The notes under the pieces: model-generated | Databases searched by the model: none | The model's input: the letters and a program-made list of their open reading frames with translations, nothing else | Told to the model about the DNA's origin: nothing | Shown: positions 36,974 to 45,957 of the stretch, piece by piece | How the letters are laid out: every line of letters begins with the position of its first letter | Position numbering within the stretch: position 1 is the stretch's first letter | Assembly: GCF_005696555.1 (NCBI RefSeq) | Contig: NZ_CP040005.1 | Span: 2,046,001-2,110,000 of the forward strand | Source of the DNA: Actinomyces sp. oral taxon 171 str. F0337 | GTDB taxonomy: Bacteria; Actinomycetota; Actinomycetes; Actinomycetales; Actinomycetaceae | Direction: 5' to 3' | DNA: 64,000 bases | Translations under genes and position numbers: made by a program

Positions 36974-37927
36974 TCACACCCCCAGTCGCAGGACGAACAG
37001 TCCCGGGAAGAGGGCGAAGACGACGGTGATGGGCAGGACGAGGAAGACCACGGGAACCATCTGGGCGATCTCACGCCTGCCACCCTCCTCCATGAGGTCC
37101 TGGCGCGCCGCCTCACGCACGTCGGTGGCCTGGGAGCGCAGAACGTCCGCCAGTGGTGTGCCACGCTCAAGGGCCACGATGATCGCCTCGCACAGGCGAG
37201 TGACGTGGACAGAACCGACTCGCCGCTCCATGCGGTCCAGGGCGGTGGACAGGACCGTGCCGGAGCGGATGTCGGTCAGAGTGGCGCCCAGCTCGTCGAT
37301 GAGGTCGCCGCGACCAAGTGCGACGACGCGCTCGATGGCCGGTACCGGGCCCTGACCGGCTCCCACCGCCAGGGCGAGGAGCTCGACGATGTCGGGCAGC
37401 TGCGCCTCGATCCGTGACAGACGCCTCGCCACGGCCCGGCTGAGCCACCAGTCGCGGGCAGCGGCCCCGGCCACCGTCGCCATGAGGCACAGGAGGATGA
37501 GCGCGGGCACGTTGACGGACCGGGCCAGGGCCGCCAGGCCCCCGGCGGCCAGGACGAGGAGGAGCGCTGTCGTCGACCACAGGACCTGCTGGAGGCGGAA
37601 CTGGTCGACCCCCAGTGGCGATCCTGATCGCGTCAGGCGCCGCCGGACCGAGTCGGCCGACGACCCAAGGGAGTCCATCAGCCTGCCGAGATTGAGGGCC
37701 CCTGCGGTGGAGGCCATGAGCAGACCGACGACGGTGCTCCCGTCCGAGGCCAGCCCCGCCGGAGCGGCCAGGAGGCCAGAGGTCGTGGGTTGGCGGTGGA
37801 CGTAGGGCTCCAGGCGGGCCATGAGTGTGGGCCGGCGCCGGCGAAGGGCTGAGATGACGCTCAGGATGCCCACGGCCCCTGTCAGCCCGGCGAGCCCTCC
37901 GGTGAGTATTGCGTTCATGGGGCTCAT
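36974..37927 (-). CDS. tadC: TadC-like pilus assembly membrane protein
   Basis: The 317-residue protein is a type II secretion F-domain (GspF/TadC) protein with an N-terminal helix (AILTGGLAGLTGAVGILSVI), two central helices and the cytosolic T2SF helical domain LPDIVELLALAVGAGQGPVPAIERV. A final helix follows (IAQMVPVVFLVLPITVVFALFPG, listed here in parts as conserved). With TadB it forms the inner-membrane platform that couples the TadA ATPase to pilin polymerisation. The ATG at 37927 overlaps the tadB stop by 4 bases. Confidence 0.88.
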   Translation of the reverse strand: MSPMNAILTGGLAGLTGAVGILSVISALRRRRPTLMARLEPYVHRQPTTSGLLAAPAGLASDGSTVVGLLMASTAGALNLGRLMDSLGSSADSVRRRLTRSGSPLGVDQFRLQQVLWSTTALLLVLAAGGLAALARSVNVPALILLCLMATVAGAAARDWWLSRAVARRLSRIEAQLPDIVELLALAVGAGQGPVPAIERVVALGRGDLIDELGATLTDIRSGTVLSTALDRMERRVGSVHVTRLCEAIIVALERGTPLADVLRSQATDVREAARQDLMEEGGRREIAQMVPVVFLVLPITVVFALFPGLFVLRLGV

Positions 37928-38775
37928 CGCAGTGTCCTCTCCTCCTCGGGAAGCCGCCCCAGGCGCAGCATGAGCCGGTAGGCGATGACCGATACGACGG
38001 CGCCGACCAGGAGAATGACTGCTCCGGCGGTGGTGGCATAGGCCGCCGCTGCTTGGGGCCGGGTGGACAGCAGCGCCAGGACCAGCCATGGGGCGGCGAC
38101 CGCGACCTTGGCGCCGTTGACGGTCCAGGACTGGCGCGCCTCGAGCTCTCCTCGGGTGCGCATGTCCTCACGCAGCATCTGCGACAGGGAGCGCAGCAGC
38201 GTCCCCAGGTCGGTCCCGCCGACCTCGTGGGCCAGGCGCAGGGCCTCAACGATCCGGTCGGCGACCGGGTCGGCGAAACGGGCCTTGAGCCGGTCCAGGG
38301 AGCTGTCGAAGCGGGCGGAGGCGGCGTAGTCGGTGGCGAAAGCCCGGAACTGGGGGCGGACGGCCTCCGGGCCTCGCTCACCGAGGTTGGTCAGCGCCTC
38401 CGGCAGGCTCATGCCCGCGCGGACTCCGGAGACGAGGGTATCGACGGCCTCGGGCCACACCTCGCGCAGTCGGGTGCGGCGGTTGCGCGCTCGTGAGGAG
38501 ATGATGAGGAAGGGGACGGCCGTGAAGATGGAGGCGAAGGAGAGGGCCACCGGCCAGGCCCGAGACATTCCCAGGAACACCAGACCGACGAGCAGCCCCA
38601 GCCCGACCGAGCCCAGGACGAACATCGTGGGGCTGGTGCGGCCGGCACCGGCCTGGACCAGGATGTCGGCCAGGATACGGGAGCGCCTCGAGCGCCACTG
38701 GGGCGGGTCGGAGGTGCAGGCCATCCAGATCAGGAGCAGCCCCACTCCGGCCAGGAGCCCGGCGACGGCGCCCAT
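37924..38775 (-). CDS. tadB: TadB-like pilus assembly membrane protein
   Basis: The 283-residue protein has an N-terminal helix, two central helices (FVLGSVGLGLLVGLVFLG and ALSFASIFTAVPFLIISS), a cytosolic T2SF domain (WPEAVDTLVSGVRAGMSLPEAL...) and a C-terminal helix. It pairs with TadC as the platform of the Tad secretion system. Start and stop overlap those of tadA and tadC by 4 bases each (ATGA), so the three are tightly coupled. Confidence 0.88.
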   Translation of the reverse strand: MGAVAGLLAGVGLLLIWMACTSDPPQWRSRRSRILADILVQAGAGRTSPTMFVLGSVGLGLLVGLVFLGMSRAWPVALSFASIFTAVPFLIISSRARNRRTRLREVWPEAVDTLVSGVRAGMSLPEALTNLGERGPEAVRPQFRAFATDYAASARFDSSLDRLKARFADPVADRIVEALRLAHEVGGTDLGTLLRSLSQMLREDMRTRGELEARQSWTVNGAKVAVAAPWLVLALLSTRPQAAAAYATTAGAVILLVGAVVSVIAYRLMLRLGRLPEEERTLR

Positions 38776-40025
38776 CAGTAGGCCTCCTGGGTGTTGGTGG
38801 GGCGGGCGTTGAGCAGGGCGGTCAGGTCATGGCCGGCCCGGTTGAAGCGCTCGGCGGCGTCGGGCGCCCCGACGCCCCGTACGAGGTTGCCGGCGGGATC
38901 GCGGTGGAAGACGTCGGAGAGCTCGATGATGCCGTTCTCGACCCGACCGGACAGGGCTGCGACCTCTCGGACGGTGCGGCGCCCGCCGCGATCCAGGTCG
39001 AGGTGGACGACCAGGTCGATGGCGCTGGCGACGGTGGGGACCACGAAGTCGCTGGAGACGTTCTCCCCCGCCAGCAGAGGGAGCGTACAGATCTTGATGA
39101 CGGCTTCCCGAGCGGAGTTGGCGTGGATGGTGCACATCGAAGGAAGGCCCGAGTTCATGGCGATGAGCAGATCAAGAGCCTCGGCCTCGCGGACCTCTCC
39201 GATGAGGAGGCGGTCGGGGCGCATGCGCAGGGCCTCCTTGACCAGGCGCCGCAGGCTGATCTCTCCGACGCCCTCGAGGTTGGGCGGCCGGGTCTGCATG
39301 GCCACGCAGTCCCGGTTGCGCAGGGCGAGCTCGAAGACCTCCTCGCAGGAGATGACCCGCTGCGCGCCCGGGATCGCTCCGGCCAGCGCCCGGACCATGG
39401 TGGTCTTGCCTGCCTGGGTGGCGCCCGAGACCAGGATGTTGAGGCCGGCCTGCACGGAGGCGTCCAGGAAGGCGGCGACCTGGCTGGTCAGCGACCCCAT
39501 GCGCACGAGGTCACCGGTGCGGGAGGCGCGGGAGGTGTGCTTGCGGATGTTGACCGCCCAGTGCTGGGACGTGATGGGCGGGATGACGACGTGAAGCCGC
39601 TGTCCCCCGGCGAGCTGGGCGTCGACGAAGGGGCTGGACAGGTCCAGCCGGCGCCCGGAGGCCCGCAGCATCCGCTCGACCAGAACAGTGAGGTCCTCGC
39701 TCTCCAGGATCGTGGTGGTCAGCTCGGGGCGTCCGGAGCGGGCGACGAATACACGGCCGGGGGCGTTGACCCAGATCTCCTCAATGGACTCGTCATCGAG
39801 GTAGCTCTGGAGCGGTCCCAGACCCGCCATGGAGTCCAGCACGTGGGAACGCGCCCCCGGAGGGTCGATAAGCGGGGGGACGAGTCCGGCGTCGGAACGA
39901 CGCAGATAGTCCTTCTCGGCCTCGGTGATGAGCTGCTCGAGGTCGGAGGCGTCCTTGAGGGGGTCGATGCCGCGAGCGCGCACCAGCTCGCGAACCTCCG
40001 TCAGGAGAAGATCGGCAGCGTCCAT
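38775..40025 (-). CDS. tadA: TadA/CpaF-family secretion ATPase
   Basis: This ATPase powers Flp-type pilus assembly. The 416-residue protein has the PilT/VirB11 fold: an N-terminal helical domain, then VFVARSGRPELT, Walker A GATQAGKTTMVRAL, the Asp box EEVFELALRN, and Walker B DRLLIGEVREAEALDLL with the conserved Arg and a His box near TIHANSAREAV. The ATG at 40025 follows GAGAGGC and gives the usual start. In mycobacteria the upstream neighbour is the MinD-like ssd gene (Rv3660c); here it is absent and a divergent kinase-fold gene lies there instead. No prepilin peptidase is found in the window. Confidence 0.93.
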   Translation of the reverse strand: MDAADLLLTEVRELVRARGIDPLKDASDLEQLITEAEKDYLRRSDAGLVPPLIDPPGARSHVLDSMAGLGPLQSYLDDESIEEIWVNAPGRVFVARSGRPELTTTILESEDLTVLVERMLRASGRRLDLSSPFVDAQLAGGQRLHVVIPPITSQHWAVNIRKHTSRASRTGDLVRMGSLTSQVAAFLDASVQAGLNILVSGATQAGKTTMVRALAGAIPGAQRVISCEEVFELALRNRDCVAMQTRPPNLEGVGEISLRRLVKEALRMRPDRLLIGEVREAEALDLLIAMNSGLPSMCTIHANSAREAVIKICTLPLLAGENVSSDFVVPTVASAIDLVVHLDLDRGGRRTVREVAALSGRVENGIIELSDVFHRDPAGNLVRGVGAPDAAERFNRAGHDLTALLNARPTNTQEAY

Positions 40026-40311
40026 GATGCCTCTCAGCGTGGGTGTTGTGTGAAGGGATGAGTGAGGATGGTTGAGGAACGACCAGGGGTTCTGCGCTGA
40101 ACCGTGACACACCGGCCGGTCGGTGACCATTGTCACGAATAAACTCTAGGGCACCTGGTCGCGAAATGGCCACCACCTCGGTAGAACCTGTGGATAACTT
40201 CGACCAGATGGCGCATTCCTCAAGCCGCTTCCCACGGCTGCGGACGTTTGCCGCCAGCGGACGGGCGCGGCTGTCCTGCGAGACATAGGACCTGTCGCCT
40301 ACGGTTGGACC

Positions 40312-41631
40312 ATGTCACAGCCTCCGCAGTCCCCGGACGCCCCCGGCACCACTGATGTCGACAGCGGTGTCGACAGCCTCACCGACGAGGCGACCTCCGA
40401 CGTCGAGCGTGCTGCGGCTCAAGCTGCCGACGACCGCAGCGAGCACAGCGGACCCCCCAATGACCAGGATGCCGATGACACCGACTATGACGATGACTAT
40501 CGCGCCCCCGTTGTCGTCGCTCCGCTGCCCGGGGCGTCATCCGGGTCTGTACAGGGAGGCCGGCGGGTCTCGACACCCCAGGCCGCCGAGGCTCCCCGCC
40601 CCCATCGCTCCGCGCTGTCCCTGGCGGCGATGGCGAGCGTCGCCGTCGCCGGACTCAACCCGACTCGGCTGGCGCTTCCGCAGTCCGAGACCCCCGAGCG
40701 GCACATCATCGGCGTCATCGACACCCAGGGCCGGCACTGGGAGGTCCATGAGGCCCGCACCGATGCCGTGGGCGCCTCCTTGGAGGCCGAGGCCGAGGTC
40801 CTGCGCCGCATCGGCCGGGTCGTCGACGACGGACGGCTCTCCTTCGACGTTCCTCGCGTCTCCGGGTCCCTGCGGCAGAAGGACGCTCACATCCAGGTCC
40901 GCTCCCATGTGGAGGGCAAGCCGATCCCGGTGGAGACGCTTCGACCGGGGCCCGGGATGTCGGCAGGCCTGGGAAAGGCGCTCGGTGAGATCCACGAGCT
41001 GGCCATGAGGGTGGTCTCCGAGGCCGGCATGCCGGTCTACGACGCCGAGGAGGTGCGTCGGCGCTGGCTGAGCCTGCTGGACGACACCGCCGCGACGGGC
41101 AGGACCCCACCGGCGCTGCTGGGGCGCTGGGAGCAGGCACTGGAGGACACCGCCCTGTGGCGCTTCCGCCCCACCGTGGTGCACGGCGACCTCGCCGAGG
41201 AGAACGTCCTGGTGGCCGGCGGCACGGTGGTGGCCGTGCGGGGCTGGTCCCAGGCGCATGTGGGAGACCCGGCCGAGGACCTGGCCTGGGTGTACTCCTC
41301 GGCACCGGTGGACTGCCTGGACTCCATTGAGGACGCCTACGACATCGCCCGCTCCGAGGGCGTTGACCGGCACCTGCGTGAGCGGGCCGAGCTGGTCAGC
41401 GAGCTCAGCCTGGCGCGCTGGCTACTGCACGGAGTGAGAACCGGGGACAAGCCGGTCATCAATGACGCGGTCGCGATGCTGAAGGACCTGGCCGCCCAGG
41501 TGGGCGACGCCCCGCTGGTGGAGCCGTCCACGCCCCGACTGGCACCGGTGCCCGGGGTCCGCGAGCCGGCTGAGCCCGACGCCGTCACCAACCCGGTGGC
41601 CATGGTGCGCGTCGACGACGAGGACGACTGA
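40312..41631 (+). CDS. Aminoglycoside/macrolide phosphotransferase-fold protein, possible pseudokinase
   Basis: The 439-residue protein has a long acidic, disordered N-terminus (~1-95) and an APH-type kinase fold (~125-395). The catalytic loop is intact: VVHGDLAEENVL with His291, Asp293 and Asn298. The following metal-binding motif, normally IDFG or IDW, reads AVRGWSQAHVGDPAEDL; the Asp is replaced by Gly311 (or Arg310). The later GDPAEDLAW segment is conserved. The protein may be a non-catalytic relative or use another ligand. It has no resistance role that I can support. A TACGGT -10-like hexamer 6 bases before ATG 40312 and lack of a ribosome-binding site suggest a leaderless transcript. 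Confidence 0.78.
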   Translation: MSQPPQSPDAPGTTDVDSGVDSLTDEATSDVERAAAQAADDRSEHSGPPNDQDADDTDYDDDYRAPVVVAPLPGASSGSVQGGRRVSTPQAAEAPRPHRSALSLAAMASVAVAGLNPTRLALPQSETPERHIIGVIDTQGRHWEVHEARTDAVGASLEAEAEVLRRIGRVVDDGRLSFDVPRVSGSLRQKDAHIQVRSHVEGKPIPVETLRPGPGMSAGLGKALGEIHELAMRVVSEAGMPVYDAEEVRRRWLSLLDDTAATGRTPPALLGRWEQALEDTALWRFRPTVVHGDLAEENVLVAGGTVVAVRGWSQAHVGDPAEDLAWVYSSAPVDCLDSIEDAYDIARSEGVDRHLRERAELVSELSLARWLLHGVRTGDKPVINDAVAMLKDLAAQVGDAPLVEPSTPRLAPVPGVREPAEPDAVTNPVAMVRVDDEDD

Positions 41632-41656
41632 CGCCGCGTCGGCGCCTCGCCCGGGA

Positions 41657-42388
41657 TCAGGTCAGCGGGTTGTGGCTCATGAGTACCAGGAAGGCGATGG
41701 CCCACACCAGGTTGACGATGTTGAACAGGGCCCCGTCCAGCAGTGGCTTGCCGGGATAGGGCAGGCGGGTGAGGGCGTACCACGGGAGGGCCTGCACCGG
41801 TGGGGTCAGGAGCAGCGACCATCGAGGGAAGGCGGTGGCTCCTGAGCCCAGAGCAATGCAGACGAGGAGCCAGCCCAGCGCCGTCAGCCCGATGGCGGGG
41901 CCCCAGGCTTGCATGAGGAAGCGGTAGAGCCTGCGCGCGTGCTCCAGGGCGGCGGGGTCGGGCCCTTCGCTGTCCTCCTTCCCGCTGCTCGCCGCCCTGG
42001 CGGCTACGTACGCCTGATGGGCGGTGTGGGCGCGCTCCGAGGCCAGAGCGAGCGGGTAGAAGGAGGCGTGGGCCAGGGGCGAGAGGCTGAACCCGACGCC
42101 GAGCAGCACCGCTCCCGCCATCCCCACCGGCGATCCGCGCAACAGCACCCAGTGCGCATAGAGACCGGCGAGCATGAGCGGGATGGAGTAGTTGGCGACC
42201 AGCGCGCCCCATCGCAGGCGAGGCTCGTTGACGCGCGTGTAGAAGGCGTAGGCGTCGTCTCCCATGAGGTCGATGAACTCGCCGTGCTCGTGCCGGTCAG
42301 GCCGACGGAATCCGACGATGAGCACGTCGCCGAGGATCCAGCACAGGGCGCTGATGAGGAAGGCGACAATCGACCAGGTCACCAGCAT
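41657..42388 (-). CDS. Integral membrane protein, DUF6796-like
   Basis: The 243-residue protein has about six or seven hydrophobic helices: WSIVAFLISALCWILGDVLIVGF, NYSIPLMLAGLYAHWVLL, GAVLLGVGFSLSPLAHASFYPL, AIGLTALGWLLVCIAL and a final IVNLVWAIAFLVLM. The order and the PLAHASFYPLA motif resemble the DUF6796 family of uncharacterised membrane proteins. Recognition is moderate. An AAGGAG ribosome-binding site precedes ATG 42388. It ends close to the convergent kinase-fold gene and begins 105 bases past the adnB stop. No function can be given. Confidence 0.72.
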   Translation of the reverse strand: MLVTWSIVAFLISALCWILGDVLIVGFRRPDRHEHGEFIDLMGDDAYAFYTRVNEPRLRWGALVANYSIPLMLAGLYAHWVLLRGSPVGMAGAVLLGVGFSLSPLAHASFYPLALASERAHTAHQAYVAARAASSGKEDSEGPDPAALEHARRLYRFLMQAWGPAIGLTALGWLLVCIALGSGATAFPRWSLLLTPPVQALPWYALTRLPYPGKPLLDGALFNIVNLVWAIAFLVLMSHNPLT

Positions 42389-42492
42389 ATGGGTTCTCCT
42401 TGCGGCGTCGGGTGCGAAGAGTCGGTGCGCCGGGCCAGGACCGGCCGTGCCTCTGGTCGAACGGCCGAGCCCGGGCGGCCCTGAGGCTGACG

Positions 42493-45400
42493 TTAGCCTT
42501 GCTGCTCGGGTGCGGGAAGAGGTGTCATCTCGTCGGGTGGGGAGCCCGGTGTCAGAGCTGACTCGATCTGGTCGAGGTCGAGCAGGCCCGCGGCGGTGAG
42601 CTCATCGACGCGCCCTCCGGGATAGTCGACGTACACGTAGGCGGCGCGTACCGAGCCGGTGGGCACGCCCTGGGAGGCCGCCCAGGCGTGGACGTAGACG
42701 CTGAGCTGGTCCACTGGCACCTGGCGTCGTCCGGTCTTCCAGTCGACGATGAGCCATCCGGCCCCGTCCGAGCGGCGGAAGACGGCGTCCATGCGGCAGC
42801 GCAGGGTGGTGGCGCCGATGGTGATCTCCCGGTCGGTCTCGGTCTCGGCCAGAATGTAGTCCTCCAGGAGCGGGAGGTTCTCAGCGGTGTCCAGCCAGCG
42901 CTCGATGCGGTCCCGGTCCTGGGGACCGAGGCTGTCGGGGACACCAGCCTGCCCCAGGCCGAACAGAGTGCCGCGTGCGCTCAGGCGCTGGGCGACGGCG
43001 TCGTGGAAGACGGTTCCGAGCCGTCCGGCGGCGCGGGGCTCAGGTGGAAGCGGACGACGTAGGTCGAGTGCGAACTGCCGGCGGTCGGCGCGCAGGTCGT
43101 CCAGGCGGGTGGCGGCCAGGTGCTCGGGCAGGCGGACAGCAGGTCCGCTGCTCAGGGCCCGTGAGCGCTCAGCCAGGAGGAGTCCCGCCTCGAGTCGCCA
43201 CCGCCGCACGGTCTCGTCGTCGGGCTCCGCCTGCACAGGGGCCTCCTCGGCGGGGCCGGTTACGCTCATGGCCGCGGCGACCTGGGCGGCGGCCGCGTGC
43301 CGGGCCCGGCGCGCAGCGGCGACCCGGTCGGCGATCGGTGCGTCCTTCCCCGCGGTCTCCGGGGTCTGGCTGCTCTGTGTCTCCATCCCGCCCGCGTCGA
43401 GGGGCCAGGTACCCACCTGGGTCAGAGCGGTCAGCGGGTTGGGGCGGGACTCATCGAAGTCGACCCAGCCCTCCGCGTAGGGAAGGAGGAGGTCACGCCG
43501 CTGGAGCTCGGTGAGGAAGCGTGAGGGCCGGCGGGGCTTGGAGGCGGTCTTGGACAGGTGGGAGCCGGTCAGGAGGAGATCGTGGCGGGCCCTGGTGAAG
43601 GCCACGTAGGCCAGGCGGCGCTCCTCGCGCAGGCTCTGGCGCCCGAGGGCCTCCTTGTAGGCGCTCATCGTCTCGGTCAGGAGGGGCTTGTCCGTCATGG
43701 CGGGGTCGAGGTCCCCGACGGTGAACGGCGGCAGGTCGTCGGCGTCGGCCCGCAGTGGGAAGGGGAAGATCGAGGTGCTGCCCATCCACCCGGTCTCCGC
43801 GACACGAAGATCGTCCTTGACGGCGCTGGTATAAGAGGGGAAGACCTGCTCGTCCATGCCGGGGACGACGACGACGTCCCACTCCAGGCCCTTGGCGGCG
43901 TGGACGGTGAGGATCTGGACCGCCCCGGGCGAGGGCTCGACCTCGGGGGCGCTCATCGCGTCCTCGTGCTCCTCAGCGGCGTCGAGCCAGTCCAGGAAGC
44001 CGGTGAGCGTGGGGGCGTCGGTGTCCGTGGCGAAGGCCAGGGCCGTCTCGTGGAAGGAGTCGAGGGCCCGGTGCCCCATCGGGTGACCGACCCGGGCGGC
44101 GATCTCGATGTCGAGGTCGAGTGCCTGCTCGGCCATGGCCACGAGGTCGGGCAGGGGCAGGGAGTCGGCCTCCCGGATGCGTTGGATCGCCCGGGCGGTG
44201 CGCAACGCGACGGCCCGTCCGGCCTCGGTCAGGTCCCGGGTCGCGGCGGCCTCCTCCTGCGCGCCGTCCTCATGCCATCGCAGCAGGGTGTCCAGGGCCT
44301 CGCTGAGCAGTGGGGCGTCGGCCTCGACCTGGTCGCCGTGAACCGGCGATCCGGCTTGGTCGCCTTCGGGCGCGGGACGGGTGAGCTCACGGGCCAGCGC
44401 TGCCAGGGCGCGCAGGTCGCTGGCGCCGATGCCGAAACCGGTCAGCAGCCTGACCACCCGGTCCCCGCGCTCCGGGTCCGAGGCCACGGTCAGCAGGGCG
44501 CGGACGTCGGCGACCTCGGGGACGTAGAGCATCCCGCCCAGGCCGACGATCGTGTAGGGCAGGCCGGCCTCCTCCAGCTCGGCGGCGATGGGATCCATCT
44601 GCGCCCGGGTGCGGCACAGGACGGCCATCTCGGCACTGGGAGACCAGCGCTCGGCGAGGAAGGCGATGACTGTGCGGGCCTCCTCGGCGGGGTCCTGGAG
44701 GAAGGCCCCGTGCACCGCCCCGGACTCCAGGCCGAAGGCCGCGGGGCGGGGCCGCAAAGGGGCGACGGTGATGTGCTCGCCCACCGGGTCCCCGTCCTCG
44801 ACGACGCCGGAGCGCAGGGGCGCGGAGACGACGTTGGCGACGTCCAGGATGGTGGAGTCGTTGCGCCAGGAGGTCGACAGCTCCAGGACGGGGGTGGCGT
44901 CGGCCGGTGACGCCCCGGAGTCGAGGCGCGCGGTGCCGGTGGGGTTGAAGCGCTGGTGGAAGGTGTCCAGCGCTCCGGCACTCGCTCCTCGCCACCCGTA
45001 GATGGCCTGGTGGGGGTCACCGACGGCCGTCACCCCGGAGTCGGCGAAGAGGGCGGACAGGAGCCGGACCTGGGCCACCGAGGTGTCCTGGAACTCGTCG
45101 AGCAGGACCGCGGGGTACTGGGCCCGCACCTGGGAGGCGGCATCGGGGACGGTCTCGGCGATGGTGCAGGCCAGGGCGATCTGGTCACCGAAGTCGAGCA
45201 GGCCGTGGTGACGCTTGTACTCGCGCAGCTCTGCGACGACGTCGAGCAGGGCCTCCCACTCGGCCATGACGGCGGGCGCCTTGCCGACCAGGGTCTTGCA
45301 GCCCTTGATGGCGGCCAGGGCAGTGAACTGCTCGGTCAGGTCGGCCAGGTCCTTGGCGGCATCCTCGATGGTCAGCAGGTTCTGGCTCAGGGCGTCGCCC

Positions 45401-45957
45401 AGGACCAGGGCGGCGCTCGCGTTGTGGCTGAGGCTCTCGTTGGGCAGCGGGAGCGTGCGCGCCTCGAGCAGGGAGGAGACGATCTGCCAGGAACGGGCCT
45501 GGGTGATGAGGGTCGAGTCGGGGTCCACGCCGATGCGCAGTCCGTGGTCGCGCACCAGGGTGCCGGCGAAGGAGTTATAGGTGGCGATCATCGGCTCGCC
45601 GACGTCCGTGGCGTCAGCGGCGCGCACGCCGCCGTCATCATCCGACGCGGTGGCCGGGAGCAGGCCGGCCGCACTGAGGTCGGCCAGGCGGGAGGCGACG
45701 CGCTGGTCGAGCTCGGCGGTGGCCTTGCGGGTGAAGGTCAGTCCGAGGATCTGGTCGGGGCGGACCTGCCCGGTGGCGACCAGGTGGACGACCCGCTGGG
45801 CCATGGTGGCGGTCTTGCCCGAGCCGGCTCCGGCGACCACCAGGAGGGGGCTGAGCCGGTGGGCGATGACGCGCGCCTGCTCCTGGGTGGGAGTGTGGAT
45901 GCCGAGCGCTGCCGCCAAGGCCTGCGGGGTGAGCTCGCGCGAGCCGATGGGGGTCAT
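42493..45957 (-). CDS. adnB: AdnB subunit of the AdnAB helicase-nuclease
   Basis: AdnAB resects double-strand DNA ends for repair in actinobacteria that lack or supplement RecBCD. The 1154-residue protein has a UvrD-type motor with Walker A GAGSGKT (43-49), DEFQDTSVAQ, GDPHQAIYGWRG and LAYVAFTRAR. A C-terminal RecB-type nuclease domain carries GWLIVDWKTGRRQ (active-site Asp and Lys). AdnB is the leading motor in the mycobacterial enzyme. The ATG overlaps the adnA stop (ATGA at 45954-45957) with AAGGAGG upstream, so the two are coupled. Size and order match mycobacterial Rv3201c. Confidence 0.94.
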   Translation of the reverse strand: MTPIGSRELTPQALAAALGIHTPTQEQARVIAHRLSPLLVVAGAGSGKTATMAQRVVHLVATGQVRPDQILGLTFTRKATAELDQRVASRLADLSAAGLLPATASDDDGGVRAADATDVGEPMIATYNSFAGTLVRDHGLRIGVDPDSTLITQARSWQIVSSLLEARTLPLPNESLSHNASAALVLGDALSQNLLTIEDAAKDLADLTEQFTALAAIKGCKTLVGKAPAVMAEWEALLDVVAELREYKRHHGLLDFGDQIALACTIAETVPDAASQVRAQYPAVLLDEFQDTSVAQVRLLSALFADSGVTAVGDPHQAIYGWRGASAGALDTFHQRFNPTGTARLDSGASPADATPVLELSTSWRNDSTILDVANVVSAPLRSGVVEDGDPVGEHITVAPLRPRPAAFGLESGAVHGAFLQDPAEEARTVIAFLAERWSPSAEMAVLCRTRAQMDPIAAELEEAGLPYTIVGLGGMLYVPEVADVRALLTVASDPERGDRVVRLLTGFGIGASDLRALAALARELTRPAPEGDQAGSPVHGDQVEADAPLLSEALDTLLRWHEDGAQEEAAATRDLTEAGRAVALRTARAIQRIREADSLPLPDLVAMAEQALDLDIEIAARVGHPMGHRALDSFHETALAFATDTDAPTLTGFLDWLDAAEEHEDAMSAPEVEPSPGAVQILTVHAAKGLEWDVVVVPGMDEQVFPSYTSAVKDDLRVAETGWMGSTSIFPFPLRADADDLPPFTVGDLDPAMTDKPLLTETMSAYKEALGRQSLREERRLAYVAFTRARHDLLLTGSHLSKTASKPRRPSRFLTELQRRDLLLPYAEGWVDFDESRPNPLTALTQVGTWPLDAGGMETQSSQTPETAGKDAPIADRVAAARRARHAAAAQVAAAMSVTGPAEEAPVQAEPDDETVRRWRLEAGLLLAERSRALSSGPAVRLPEHLAATRLDDLRADRRQFALDLRRPLPPEPRAAGRLGTVFHDAVAQRLSARGTLFGLGQAGVPDSLGPQDRDRIERWLDTAENLPLLEDYILAETETDREITIGATTLRCRMDAVFRRSDGAGWLIVDWKTGRRQVPVDQLSVYVHAWAASQGVPTGSVRAAYVYVDYPGGRVDELTAAGLLDLDQIESALTPGSPPDEMTPLPAPEQQG

